DNA of 49,905 bases from Candidatus Avelusimicrobium bubulum (GTDB lineage Bacteria > Elusimicrobiota > Elusimicrobia > Elusimicrobiales > Elusimicrobiaceae). The position numbers were made by a program, and so were the translations under genes. Position 1 is the stretch's first letter. The number at the start of each line of letters is the position of its first letter. Location of the stretch: assembly GCA_902798835.1 (NCBI GenBank), contig CADBYN010000005.1, positions 1-49,905 on the forward strand, given 5' to 3'. Shown piece after piece: positions 17,357-25,454 of this stretch. The notes beneath the pieces are model-generated. The model had not been told where the DNA came from and searched no databases. It worked only from the letters and a program-made list of their open reading frames with translations.

Positions 17357-19072
17357 ATGTCTATTTTTTCTAAACTTTTTAAATTGTTTTTGGTAGTGGT
17401 ATTTTTGCCGCTTATCCCCATGTTATTGCTCTTGGGATATTATCAGGTGCATCTGAAAGATAATATTTTAGACACGCATGCCAATTTAGCGGAAATGGTA
17501 GCCACTTCCATGACTCAACACATAGAAGATTTATCTTGGCGTTTGGCTTTTGCCTCGCAGGTAACACAAGCTTTAACGAAAAAAACAACCCCCGTCCCCG
17601 TCTTGGAAGAAGCACTGGCGGCCAACCCGGACTTTGTATTTTTGGCAGTACTTTCTAAAGATGGCACCGAAAAATATCGTGCCGCTATGTCACAAAAAGT
17701 GTCTGAGCAAATTGCTTCGTTGGATTTCCACAATGACCCAGCCCTGGCAGGATTGACCAAAGAGCCGCATTTATTGGTAAGCAGTTTCGAAGTGCTCAAC
17801 GGTCGGCCGATTAGTGAGTTTTTATACCCGCTTTCTAACGGGGATTATTTGTACGGGGTGCTTAGTTTTTTTGGTTTTTTGGCACGTGTGCAGCAGCAAC
17901 GTATCGGCAATACGGGGCATATCTATATTGTAGACCAATCCGGGAACGTATATGTAAGTGATTATCAGTACGCTCCTGCATTTGATGTAGAAACATTTGA
18001 ACGGGCTTTTGCCTCAAGCTCTCCGTTGATTAAAAGCATCAAAACGCCACACCATACCTATGTGGGGGCGTATGCCACTACCCCGGTGCTGGGGGTGCAT
18101 GTAGCCGTCTTGCAGTTAAAATCGGAAGCTTACCGTAGTATTTACTATACTAATATTATTTTGGCGCTTTTCTTGTTGACGATTGCTACATTGGCTTATT
18201 TTGGGGCACTTACTTTTGCGGAACAATTAGGGGAGCCTGTAGCGGCACTTTCTCAAGCTGCGGCACAAGTAAGTAAAGGAGATTTTGACGTGCAGGTGGA
18301 CCCGGAAATCGGCTGGGGGGAATTCAAGCGTTTGATTAACGATTTTAATCAAATGACCGTAGATTTGAAAGATTATCAAGCCTTACGTTTACAAGCGCAA
18401 GTAAGTGAACTGAAAGAACAAGTGTTTCGGGCGGTTGCGCATGATTTGCGGGCCCCGTTGATGGGGTTGCAAGGATACATTTACATTTTGCAAAACGGGA
18501 AAGATTTGCCGGAAGAAGAAAAACAGAATTATTTAAAACTGATGAGCGAAGCGGCTCAAAATTTATCGGTTTTGTTAGAAGATGTGTTGGACGTATCGCG
18601 TTTGGAAGCCGGCATGGCAAACGTACAAAAATGCAAGGTAGATGTTAAAAATTTAGTGCGCGAAGTATTAGATACAATCCGCCCAACTGCCGAACAGAAA
18701 GGATTAACGTTGAGTACGCAAATAAATACAGATCATATTTGGGTGGATCCGAAAGTATTTAAACGGGTGCTTACCAATTTGGTATCCAATGCGGTCAAAT
18801 TTACGGAAAAAGGATTTGTTAAAGTAGTGGCGTTGCAGGAAGAAAAATCATATACTGTGAAAGTAGAAGACAGCGGTATTGGGCTTTCTGCGCAGGAAAT
18901 AAAGGGACTGTTTCAAAAATATCATCAAGTGCATGCAGATAAACCGGGCTATGGATTGGGATTATTTATTAGCCGGCAGTTGGTGCAAGCACACGGCGGT
19001 ACGTTGGAGGTTTCCTCCCGGCCGGGCAAAGGCAGTACATTTATTATTCACGTTCCAAAGGAGCAAGCATGA
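17357..19072 (+). CDS. Membrane sensor histidine kinase (Cache-like sensor, HAMP, HisKA, HATPase)
   Basis: This 571-residue kinase has a membrane segment at about 8-30, an extracytoplasmic sensor at about 31-265 (Cache-like, with GHIYIVDQSGNVYVSD) and a second membrane segment at about 268-290. A HAMP linker follows, then the H-box FRAVAHDLRAPLMGL with His362, N-box LTNLVSNAVKF, and G-boxes VEDSGIGL and GYGLGLFISRQLV. It should autophosphorylate His362 in response to an external ligand. No response regulator is adjacent, so it is an orphan kinase in this window. An upstream in-frame TTG exists at 17309, but AAGGAG sits correctly before the ATG at 17357. The next gene overlaps it by 4 bases. 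Confidence 0.9.
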   Translation: MSIFSKLFKLFLVVVFLPLIPMLLLLGYYQVHLKDNILDTHANLAEMVATSMTQHIEDLSWRLAFASQVTQALTKKTTPVPVLEEALAANPDFVFLAVLSKDGTEKYRAAMSQKVSEQIASLDFHNDPALAGLTKEPHLLVSSFEVLNGRPISEFLYPLSNGDYLYGVLSFFGFLARVQQQRIGNTGHIYIVDQSGNVYVSDYQYAPAFDVETFERAFASSSPLIKSIKTPHHTYVGAYATTPVLGVHVAVLQLKSEAYRSIYYTNIILALFLLTIATLAYFGALTFAEQLGEPVAALSQAAAQVSKGDFDVQVDPEIGWGEFKRLINDFNQMTVDLKDYQALRLQAQVSELKEQVFRAVAHDLRAPLMGLQGYIYILQNGKDLPEEEKQNYLKLMSEAAQNLSVLLEDVLDVSRLEAGMANVQKCKVDVKNLVREVLDTIRPTAEQKGLTLSTQINTDHIWVDPKVFKRVLTNLVSNAVKFTEKGFVKVVALQEEKSYTVKVEDSGIGLSAQEIKGLFQKYHQVHADKPGYGLGLFISRQLVQAHGGTLEVSSRPGKGSTFIIHVPKEQA

Positions 19073-19779
19073 TTGTATTTTGGCGTTTATTCTTGGCGGT
19101 AACATTAACTGATTTCGTGTTTTTTCACAAAACGCTTCATAAACAACAAGAAAGCCATCTCAAAGCGATGGCCATTCGTTCCCTAGCTTTTGCCATCCTG
19201 GCGTTGTTGTTTTGTCACCGATATTTAACAATGGGATGGCCGTTTTTAGAAGAAGTGACCTTGCCCGGGTGGGTATGCATTTTGCTGTTTGCTCTGTTTC
19301 ACGGGTTTACCGATTATTATTTCCACTTCGGCGGGAAATACAAATGGGGTTACACGTTGTCCTTTTTTGTAAAGAATTTTGTAAACGTGTTATTTTTAGT
19401 GCTGATTGCTCCGTTTGAAACCTTGTATGAAACGGGTAATTTCTTTGCCGAGCCTTGGGTGGTATTTTTAGTGGGGCTTTTATTGGCCACGCGCGTGCTT
19501 GGATGGTTCATTTTTGCTATAGAGCAAGATAAGTACGGACGGGATTATCCCACCTTTGATGAACAATGGATGTTGGCCATGATGCGGGCGATTTTCTTTT
19601 TAATCATGCTCTTGCCGGGGCTGCGTTGGGCAGTTGCGTTTATAGTATGGATAGGCGCGTGTTTGTATGCGCGTAAAATTCGCTTGTTGGATATCCCGGC
19701 CTGGGCATTTTTGATCAGTTCATTTGGCGCCGCATTTATCGGCTTTTTGGTGCGTTTGCGATTTTATTTGGTAGGGTAG
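19069..19779 (+). CDS. Multi-pass membrane protein (possibly DUF3307-like)
   Basis: This 236-residue protein has about seven hydrophobic segments. The start has TDFVFFHKTLHKQQESH, and a second polar cluster, ALFHGFTDYYFHF, lies within the membrane part. The pattern of Asp/Gln/Lys in the first helix and His/Asp in a later one loosely recalls DUF3307 proteins, but this is weak. The ATG overlaps the sensor kinase stop by 4 bases, so the two are coupled and may act together. The function is unknown. Confidence 0.7.
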   Translation: MIVFWRLFLAVTLTDFVFFHKTLHKQQESHLKAMAIRSLAFAILALLFCHRYLTMGWPFLEEVTLPGWVCILLFALFHGFTDYYFHFGGKYKWGYTLSFFVKNFVNVLFLVLIAPFETLYETGNFFAEPWVVFLVGLLLATRVLGWFIFAIEQDKYGRDYPTFDEQWMLAMMRAIFFLIMLLPGLRWAVAFIVWIGACLYARKIRLLDIPAWAFLISSFGAAFIGFLVRLRFYLVG

Positions 19780-19780
19780 T

Positions 19781-20371
19781 ATGCTTTTAAAAGATCTTAA
19801 ATTTGCTTGTTTGGATACGGAAACAACGGGCCTTTCTCCCGAAGGCGGGGGCCGTATATGTGAAGTGGCTATCAGTGTATCTAAAAATGGGCAATGTGTG
19901 GATGAATTTTCTACATTAATTAATCCCGATATGCCGATGCATCCGGATGTAATTGCTATCCATGGTATTACCAATGAAATGGTCAAAGACGCACCTTACT
20001 TTCACGATGTGTTACCTAAACTTTTAGGGGTATTGGATAATTGCGTGGTCGTGGCGCACAATGCCGATTTTGACATCGGCTTTTTGCAGTGGGAATTTGA
20101 ACAATGCGGAATGCATTTTCCAAAATATCCCGTGATAGACACATTAAAACTAGCCAAAAAAAGCGGTCGGTTTGAAAAAAACCGCCTGGGTTTTATTGCC
20201 GAGAAACTGGGCATTAGCTCGGCCGGGTGGCACCGTGCCATGGCAGATACTAAAATGGCGGAACAGATTTTTTATTACTTTGTAAATGAGCTGGGTAAAC
20301 ATGGCGTTACTACATTGGAACAACTTGAGCAGTTTCAATTTAAACGCTGGAAAGATTTGCTCGGCGATTAG
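19781..20371 (+). CDS. DnaQ-like 3'-5' exonuclease (Pol III epsilon family)
   Basis: This 196-residue DEDDh exonuclease shows ExoI CLDTETTGL, ExoII VVAHNADFDIGFL and ExoIII HRAMADT. It could proofread, act in repair, or degrade short nucleic acids. The protein is a stand-alone exonuclease domain with no polymerase or UvrC extension. It starts one base after the membrane protein stop and precedes gpmI by 9 bases, so all four genes from 17357 probably share a transcript. Confidence 0.92.
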   Translation: MLLKDLKFACLDTETTGLSPEGGGRICEVAISVSKNGQCVDEFSTLINPDMPMHPDVIAIHGITNEMVKDAPYFHDVLPKLLGVLDNCVVVAHNADFDIGFLQWEFEQCGMHFPKYPVIDTLKLAKKSGRFEKNRLGFIAEKLGISSAGWHRAMADTKMAEQIFYYFVNELGKHGVTTLEQLEQFQFKRWKDLLGD

Positions 20372-20380
20372 GAGAAAATT

Positions 20381-21937
20381 ATGAATAAAGTTGTATTACT
20401 CATCCGGGACGGTTGGGGCAATGCCAAAGCGGGCCCGTATAACGCCGTTTCCTTGGCGCGCACCCCGAACATGCACAACTATTTAGCCAATTATCCGCAT
20501 ACAGAAATTGAAGCTTCCGGTGAACAAGTGGGGCTCCCAGCCGGTTATATGGGATCTTCGGAAGTAGGTCACCTGAACATGGGGGCCGGACGTATTGTTA
20601 TCCAGGAACTCAAACGCTTGAAAGATACCATTGAAGATGGTTCACTATTCAAATCCGCCCCGTTTGCCGCCTGCATGGACAACTGCCTTAAAAACCACAA
20701 ACCGCTTCACATCATGGGGCTTGTACAAGACGAAGGTGTCCACGCCCATCAAGACCATTTGCACGCGATTATCAAATTTGCCGCCGAGCAAGGCATTAAG
20801 CAAGTGTATGTGCACTTTTTTGCCGACGGACGCGATACACCCCCGCAAAGCGCGGTAGGTTTTATCCGCACGCTGGAAGAAAAAATGAAGGAATACGGCG
20901 TGGGGAAAATTGCCACGATTCAAGGGCGCTACTATGCCATGGACCGCGGCGAAGATTGGAACCTTACGGACAAAGCTTACAATTTAATCGTGCGCGCCGA
21001 GGGCCTGCACGGCACCACCGCCGAAGAAGTAGTTACTACCGATTACAAAACAATGAAAACTCCCGATGGAGGGCCGATGGTGGATGAATATATCCCGCCT
21101 ACGGTACTAGGGGATTATAAAGGTATGGAAGAAAATTCTTCCGTTATTTTCTTTAACTTCCGTCAAGACCGTGCCATCCAGCTTACTCGCGCATTTATCG
21201 ACGATGATTACCCGGGTAAAAACCGCGGTAAACGCGTACCGTGTGTGTATTGCGGGCTGACCAAATACTACGACGCGTTCCCGTTTAACGCCTTACCTTC
21301 TATGACCGATGGCGGCGGGATGAATAACTTGTTAGGAGAAGTAATTTCTAAAGCAGGCCTCAAGCAACTGCGCCTGGCGGAAACGCAAAAATTCAAACAC
21401 GTTACTTCGTTCTTTAACGGTAAACTCATCAAGCCGTACCCCGGCGAGGACCGCATTGAAAAGAAAGGCCGCTTTGACCCAGCTACATTCGCGGATCATC
21501 CGGAAATGGAAGCGTATATCGTCAAAGACGAAGCCATTGCGCAAATCAACAGCGAGAAATATGACTTTATTGTCATCAACTTTGCCAACTGCGATATGGT
21601 GGGGCACACGGGCAATTTAAAATCCGTCATCAAGGCCGTGGAAGTGGTGGACGAGTGCACCGGTGCGGTTACCGAGGCGGCCCTGGCCAAAGGATACACG
21701 GTATTTATTACCGCCGATCACGGTAACGCCGAAGAAATGTGGGATGATAAAATCAACATGCCCAAGACCGCGCATACCACTAACTTGGTCGACTTTGTGT
21801 ATGTGAGCAAAGATCACAAAGATGCGCAACTGGCCAAAACCGGCAACCTGGGTGACATTGCCGCTACGGTATTGGATGTGATGGGCCTAGAAAAACCTGC
21901 CGACATGACAGCCAAAAGCTTAATCGTAAAGAAATAG
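20381..21937 (+). CDS. gpmI: 2,3-bisphosphoglycerate-independent phosphoglycerate mutase
   Basis: This 518-residue glycolytic enzyme interconverts 3- and 2-phosphoglycerate with two manganese ions. It begins VVLLIRDGWGNAKAGPYNAV with the metal Asp. The catalytic serine lies in MGSSEVGHLNMGAGR. Substrate-site motifs HFFADGRDTPP, FFNFRQDRAIQLTRAF and the C-terminal TADHGNAEEM with ITA and HTTNLV are all present. The length is normal. It ends the sensor kinase transcription unit at a strong terminator. Confidence 0.97.
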   Translation: MNKVVLLIRDGWGNAKAGPYNAVSLARTPNMHNYLANYPHTEIEASGEQVGLPAGYMGSSEVGHLNMGAGRIVIQELKRLKDTIEDGSLFKSAPFAACMDNCLKNHKPLHIMGLVQDEGVHAHQDHLHAIIKFAAEQGIKQVYVHFFADGRDTPPQSAVGFIRTLEEKMKEYGVGKIATIQGRYYAMDRGEDWNLTDKAYNLIVRAEGLHGTTAEEVVTTDYKTMKTPDGGPMVDEYIPPTVLGDYKGMEENSSVIFFNFRQDRAIQLTRAFIDDDYPGKNRGKRVPCVYCGLTKYYDAFPFNALPSMTDGGGMNNLLGEVISKAGLKQLRLAETQKFKHVTSFFNGKLIKPYPGEDRIEKKGRFDPATFADHPEMEAYIVKDEAIAQINSEKYDFIVINFANCDMVGHTGNLKSVIKAVEVVDECTGAVTEAALAKGYTVFITADHGNAEEMWDDKINMPKTAHTTNLVDFVYVSKDHKDAQLAKTGNLGDIAATVLDVMGLEKPADMTAKSLIVKK

Positions 21938-21950
21938 AAATATCTATTTT

Positions 21951-21981
21951 AAAAGCCCCCTTATTAAGAGGGGGCTTTTTT
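21951..21981 (+). terminator. Intrinsic terminator after gpmI
   Basis: A 12-base arm (AAAAGCCCCCTT) pairs with a G-rich arm ending GGGGGCTTTT over a short AT loop, followed by a T-run. Confidence 0.92.
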
Positions 21982-21983
21982 GC

Positions 21984-22011
21984 TTGCAATTGAGCGCGAT
22001 TTATGTATAAT
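21984..22011 (+). promoter_or_regulatory. Promoter of the YggU gene, predicted leaderless
   Basis: TTGCAA (21984-21989), a 16-base spacer and TATAAT (22006-22011). The ATG at 22018 lies exactly seven bases after the last T, so transcription is expected to start at or within a base of the ATG. Confidence 0.65.
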
Positions 22012-22017
22012 GGAATT

Positions 22018-22245
22018 ATGGAGCAATACCTAAAAGTTAAAGTGCACGCCGGGGAAAAGAAAAATAAACTTGTACAAAAAACACCCGACACTTTTGAAAT
22101 TTGGGTGAAGGCTCCGGCCGAACAGGGCCGCGCCAACGAGGCTGTACGCGCACTACTCGCGCAACACATAGGTGTAGCAGAGAATAAAATTTCGTTAGTG
22201 AAAGGGGCCACAAGCCCTTCCAAAATATTCTTACAAAGGAGCTAA
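22018..22245 (+). CDS. DUF167/YggU family protein
   Basis: This 75-residue protein matches the DUF167 (YggU) family: KVHAGEKKNKL, then VKAPAEQGRANEAVRALLAQHIGV and ISLVKGATSPSKIF. The family is small and widespread, with an unclear role. An upstream in-frame ATG at 22003 falls inside the promoter's -10 element, so 22018 is chosen. No Shine-Dalgarno precedes it, in keeping with a leaderless message. Confidence 0.9.
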   Translation: MEQYLKVKVHAGEKKNKLVQKTPDTFEIWVKAPAEQGRANEAVRALLAQHIGVAENKISLVKGATSPSKIFLQRS

Positions 22246-22247
22246 GT

Positions 22248-22316
22248 ATGAGAACAATTATTTATTGGATTGGACTTATCGTAGTAATCGTATTTCTGTA
22301 TAGATTGTTTTTCTAA
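22248..22316 (+). CDS. 22-residue membrane microprotein
   Basis: A short ORF reads MRTIIYWIGLIVVIVFLYRLF plus one Phe. It has a near-perfect ribosome site (AAAGGAG at 22235-22241), 6 bases before the ATG, overlapping the stop of the YggU gene. Residues 4-17 are strongly hydrophobic, with Arg at both ends, as in a single transmembrane helix. A strong terminator follows 7 bases later. Position, RBS and composition all support translation; no function can be assigned. Confidence 0.65.
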   Translation: MRTIIYWIGLIVVIVFLYRLFF

Positions 22317-22323
22317 TTAACTA

Positions 22324-22357
22324 AAAGGCCCCGGGAAACCGGGGCCTTTGATTTTTT
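22324..22357 (+). terminator. Intrinsic terminator after the microprotein
   Basis: An 11-bp perfect stem (AAAGGCCCCGG / CCGGGGCCTTT) with a GAAA tetraloop, followed by a T6 run. Confidence 0.92.
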
Positions 22358-22367
22358 GGCAAAAATA

Positions 22368-22781
22368 TTAGTCGTCAAATAAACCACTATTTTCTAATGC
22401 GTTGAGTGCTTGGGTAATATCGTTGACCACGATAATCCAACGTGTAGTTCCTGCTTTGTCTGCCGTTCCGTAGAAGGTAGTAATATTGATTCCGTTGTTA
22501 GCCATTACGGCCCCCACGTCACGCAAAATGCCCACGCGGTCGGGGATATCCAAACAGATAGCATCTGTTTTTACGCTGGTAAAGCCCGCCTTGGTTAACA
22601 GGTGACTGATCCCTTTATCATTTTGAACGGCTAAACGGACTACAGCCGCATCATAACGTACGTCCTGAGCCATCGCAATAATATTTATATTTTCACGTAC
22701 AAAAAGTTCGGTAAAACTCTTAAGTGTGCCTGGCTCGTTAATCAAAAACACGCTGAACTGCTTTACGATAGAAATAGCCAT
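22368..22781 (-). CDS. Tandem ACT-domain protein
   Basis: This 137-residue protein contains two ACT domains. The first (about 1-68) has FSVFLINEPGTLKSFTELFVRENINIIAM, and the second (about 70-137) has CLDIPDRVGILRDVGAVMANNGINITTFYG. Stand-alone tandem ACT proteins usually bind amino acids or act as small regulators. Its ligand cannot be told from sequence. It has its own -10 (TATAAT, 22804-22799 on the minus strand) about 18 bases upstream, giving a very short leader with only a weak GGG ribosome site. Confidence 0.85.
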   Translation of the reverse strand: MAISIVKQFSVFLINEPGTLKSFTELFVRENINIIAMAQDVRYDAAVVRLAVQNDKGISHLLTKAGFTSVKTDAICLDIPDRVGILRDVGAVMANNGINITTFYGTADKAGTTRWIIVVNDITQALNALENSGLFDD

Positions 22782-22798
22782 ATTAAACCCTTTTTTAC

Positions 22799-22804
22799 AT
22801 TATA
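22799..22804 (-). promoter_or_regulatory. -10 element of the ACT gene
   Basis: TATAAT on the minus strand lies 17 bases before the ATG, so the leader is about 11 bases. It overlaps the start of the intergenic space after the upstream nuclease gene. Confidence 0.5.
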
Positions 22805-24295
22805 CTATAGATTTTGCGCATTGAGCACGTCCGCTTCTTTTAGTTTGTTTTCCAAAAACAACATTGCTTTGCAATCATCCTCGTTATACATTAAAATTTT
22901 GTTGAGCAACTCCGGGTTGGCGGTTTTGAGCCAGCTGGTAAAATAGACCATGCTATCCATCGCGCCGCAATCGTCTTGTCGCCATTTAAATCCAAAGGCC
23001 GGGGCCGCTGCTTTTAACGAAAAGCTGGGCGAGGGCAGATAAAAACTATCGTTTACAGAAACTTTTAAATCGTGGCAAATATCGCACAGTGCGTTTAAGT
23101 GCTGGGCATATTCGGGGAAAGCCGCCGCTAATTTGTGCATTTTGCGTACTTCATATTCGGTCCAATGATACAGGGCCGTATTTTTAAAATCTTTTACATA
23201 ATTGTAAAATTGCTCAAAGATGGACAATTCTTCTTCAGGCGTTTTGGCTACAAAATAAACATATTTGTCTGCTTCTTTATCCCACAGACCAATCAAATAC
23301 ACGAAGGATTTATTGTCTTTGGTAAATGTTTCGGTGGCTTCAAAGTCAAAGTATAAATTGTATTTTTTAGCGGGCGGGGGAAAGGAGCCTTTCTTGCGCC
23401 AAATAGGTTTGTTATATAGATAAGCGCGGGCGTTGTAATACGTCTCTGTAGCGTAGGGTTCTTCTAAAATTTCTTGCAGCTTTTCCAAGGGCGCATGCGC
23501 TACGTCATCGGTATTTAGCAAACCGTTAATTTTTAAACATTGGCGCATTTCGGTGTTAAGGTGTGGCAGAAGTACCAAATCTTTTGTTTGCACCATCAGT
23601 TTATTGGCATACACACGCCACGGAGCGCCGGCTCCTTTAGGGGGTTTGTGGGCTTCGGGCTTGGCTTTTCCCTGGCGGATGTTTTCCCAAAACGCAAGTT
23701 CTTCTTGCAAGCGCTCTTGAAAATCTGCATGCGAAAGATCCACATTATGCCCTTTCAAAAATACGCGCATATGAGCGGGGGTAACATTTTGAATTTTTCC
23801 CAAAATTTGGTTGAGCAGCGTAACCTGTAAGGAGTAATGTTCTTTCAAATCATGGGCGCGCTTAAACTGATAAATGGAGTAATAATAATTGCCAAATCGG
23901 CTTTTGCCGTCTTGGCGCACCAGTAAATTTACGCTGCCGTAAACATGTTCGGGCAAATTCCACAGGGCCGCATTGGCAATGGCGGTTTCTCCGCGTGCCA
24001 TGGCAGCCAAGGTATTTTTAAATCGCTCGGCGTCATCCTGTGCGCTGATAAAAAATACGGCGGGGAATTCTTCGCGGATCCAGCTGTCGCGTGCGGAACG
24101 ATCGGTGCGAACTTTTAAGTTTTCGTAGCGGTTTGATTCGGGGACGGCTTCTTCTTTGGGCGCGTGAAAATTGCACCAAATACTAAAGGGATCTTCCAAT
24201 AAGGTAAACATCCGGCTTGCATTAAAATCCTGCTCGTCAGGTATTCGGCCGGCTGAAAATGTAGCAACTAGTTGACTTACTTCCGAATTGTTCAT
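22805..24295 (-). CDS. TM0106-family RecB-like / RNase H-like nuclease
   Basis: This 496-residue protein appears to have two parts. The N-terminal part (about 1-290) resembles the degenerate RecB-like nuclease region of TM0106-type proteins. The C-terminal part (about 310-490) is an RNase H-like DEDD domain with YFDFEATE, FVYLIGLW, LYHWTEYEVRKM, LCDICHDLK and YNEDDCKAMLFLENKL. The order fits the predicted TM0106 nuclease family with a YprB-like tail. The biological role is unknown; some relatives neighbour helicases or CRISPR loci, but nothing of that kind is visible here. A TAAAAT -10 ends 7 bases before the ATG, with AGGAG in that gap. Confidence 0.8.
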   Translation of the reverse strand: MNNSEVSQLVATFSAGRIPDEQDFNASRMFTLLEDPFSIWCNFHAPKEEAVPESNRYENLKVRTDRSARDSWIREEFPAVFFISAQDDAERFKNTLAAMARGETAIANAALWNLPEHVYGSVNLLVRQDGKSRFGNYYYSIYQFKRAHDLKEHYSLQVTLLNQILGKIQNVTPAHMRVFLKGHNVDLSHADFQERLQEELAFWENIRQGKAKPEAHKPPKGAGAPWRVYANKLMVQTKDLVLLPHLNTEMRQCLKINGLLNTDDVAHAPLEKLQEILEEPYATETYYNARAYLYNKPIWRKKGSFPPPAKKYNLYFDFEATETFTKDNKSFVYLIGLWDKEADKYVYFVAKTPEEELSIFEQFYNYVKDFKNTALYHWTEYEVRKMHKLAAAFPEYAQHLNALCDICHDLKVSVNDSFYLPSPSFSLKAAAPAFGFKWRQDDCGAMDSMVYFTSWLKTANPELLNKILMYNEDDCKAMLFLENKLKEADVLNAQNL

Positions 24296-24342
24296 TACTC
24301 CTATTTTAGCTTTTTTGGGGCCAGAAAGAAACCGGCCAGATG

Positions 24343-24351
24343 TGATATAAT
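24343..24351 (+). promoter_or_regulatory. Extended -10 promoter of def, predicted leaderless
   Basis: TGA-TATAAT (24346-24351) with the ATG at 24358, seven bases after the last T. There is no -35 match and no Shine-Dalgarno, so the mRNA is probably leaderless. Confidence 0.65.
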
Positions 24352-24357
24352 AAAAGT

Positions 24358-24882
24358 ATGGCAGTATTACGCATTACCAAATACGGCGAAGATATCTTGC
24401 GCCAAAAACTAAAACCCGTTAAATACGAGGATATTGCTCCCATACTCCCCAAGTTGTTGGCTGATATGGAAGAAACCTGTCTGGCGGTGCGCGGGGTAGG
24501 CTTGGCGGCTAACCAAATCGGGATGGACCTACGCTTGGCGATTATTTTGCTGCCTAATCCCGAAGATGACAAACTCCCGCCTACGCGCTATGTAATTATT
24601 AACCCGGTTATTCTGTCCAAACGCGGGGAAAAAATTGAAGAAGAGGGGTGCCTTTCGTTACCCGGTTTGTGGGCGGATGTGAAACGTGCCACGGATGTTA
24701 CGGTAAAATATATCGACGAAAACGGACAGGAACAAGTGAAACGGGCGCGTGGCCTTTTGGCCAAAGCATTTCAACATGAAGTGGATCACCTGGATGGAAA
24801 ATTATTTGTGGACCTGGTGGATCCTAAACTCAAGCCCGAAGTCAAAAAAGTGATCAAAAAACTTCGCCCTACGTGGGATTAA
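24358..24882 (+). CDS. def: Peptide deformylase
   Basis: This 174-residue metalloenzyme removes the formyl group from nascent N-terminal methionine. All three motifs are present: GVGLAANQIG, EEGCLSLPG with the metal Cys98, and QHEVDHLDG with His140, Glu141 and His144. The length is normal. It is not next to fmt, its common partner. It is divergent from the RecB-like nuclease gene. Confidence 0.96.
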   Translation: MAVLRITKYGEDILRQKLKPVKYEDIAPILPKLLADMEETCLAVRGVGLAANQIGMDLRLAIILLPNPEDDKLPPTRYVIINPVILSKRGEKIEEEGCLSLPGLWADVKRATDVTVKYIDENGQEQVKRARGLLAKAFQHEVDHLDGKLFVDLVDPKLKPEVKKVIKKLRPTWD

Positions 24883-24897
24883 TTGTAAGGAGATTAT

Positions 24898-25452
24898 ATG
24901 AAAAATCAAAGCAATTATTGGAAAAAATCGGTTGGTTTTACGCTCATCGAGCTTTTGGTTGTGGTGTTAATTATTGGTATATTGGCGGCCATTGCGCTGC
25001 CGCAATATCAAAAAGCGGTTTGGCGCAGCCGGTTTATGGGGCACTTGGCGGCTGTGGTAAATATCAGGAACGGTTACGAGATATTTCACTTGCAAAACAA
25101 TCATTATCCGACTACTATTGCAGAACTGAGGAGTATGGATATTAGTATCCCTACAGGCGCTTCTGTTGAAACGGACGGAGACGGCGATTTTGTGATTCAA
25201 ACAGCCGATCCTAACGCGCGGTATGTGGCGGATGGGCGCAACTTTGGTTTGATGTATTTCGAATATGATTTGGACGGAGGAACGGATGCTGTAACCGTTC
25301 AAACAGCTACTGCAGAATATACATATAGGGACGCTTGGGTTGACTACGGATACGGTAAGTGTTTAGTTTCCCAAAAGAATTGGAAATATTGCCAAATGTT
25401 CTGCGGTAACAATGCAACCTATGACGATAATGGGTGCAACTTTAAGCTGTAA
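24898..25452 (+). CDS. Type IV pilin-like protein (prepilin)
   Basis: This 184-residue prepilin has a class III leader (MKNQSNYWKKSVG) before FTLIELLVVVLIIGILAAIALPQY, with Glu5 conserved. The 24-residue helix start is the same as in the pilin at 16239-16688. The globular part is different and has four cysteines near the end (KCLV, KYCQMFCG, NGCNF), enough for two disulfides. A TAAGGAG ribosome site is present. No assembly genes are nearby, so it is another orphan pilin or pseudopilin. Confidence 0.9.
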   Translation: MKNQSNYWKKSVGFTLIELLVVVLIIGILAAIALPQYQKAVWRSRFMGHLAAVVNIRNGYEIFHLQNNHYPTTIAELRSMDISIPTGASVETDGDGDFVIQTADPNARYVADGRNFGLMYFEYDLDGGTDAVTVQTATAEYTYRDAWVDYGYGKCLVSQKNWKYCQMFCGNNATYDDNGCNFKL

Positions 25453-25454
25453 TC

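Noticed and set aside
22805-24295. Cas4-like nuclease of a CRISPR system
   Set aside because: The RecB-like N-terminus and RNase H-like C-terminus fit TM0106 proteins, the Cas4 cysteine cluster is absent, and no repeat array or cas gene is near.
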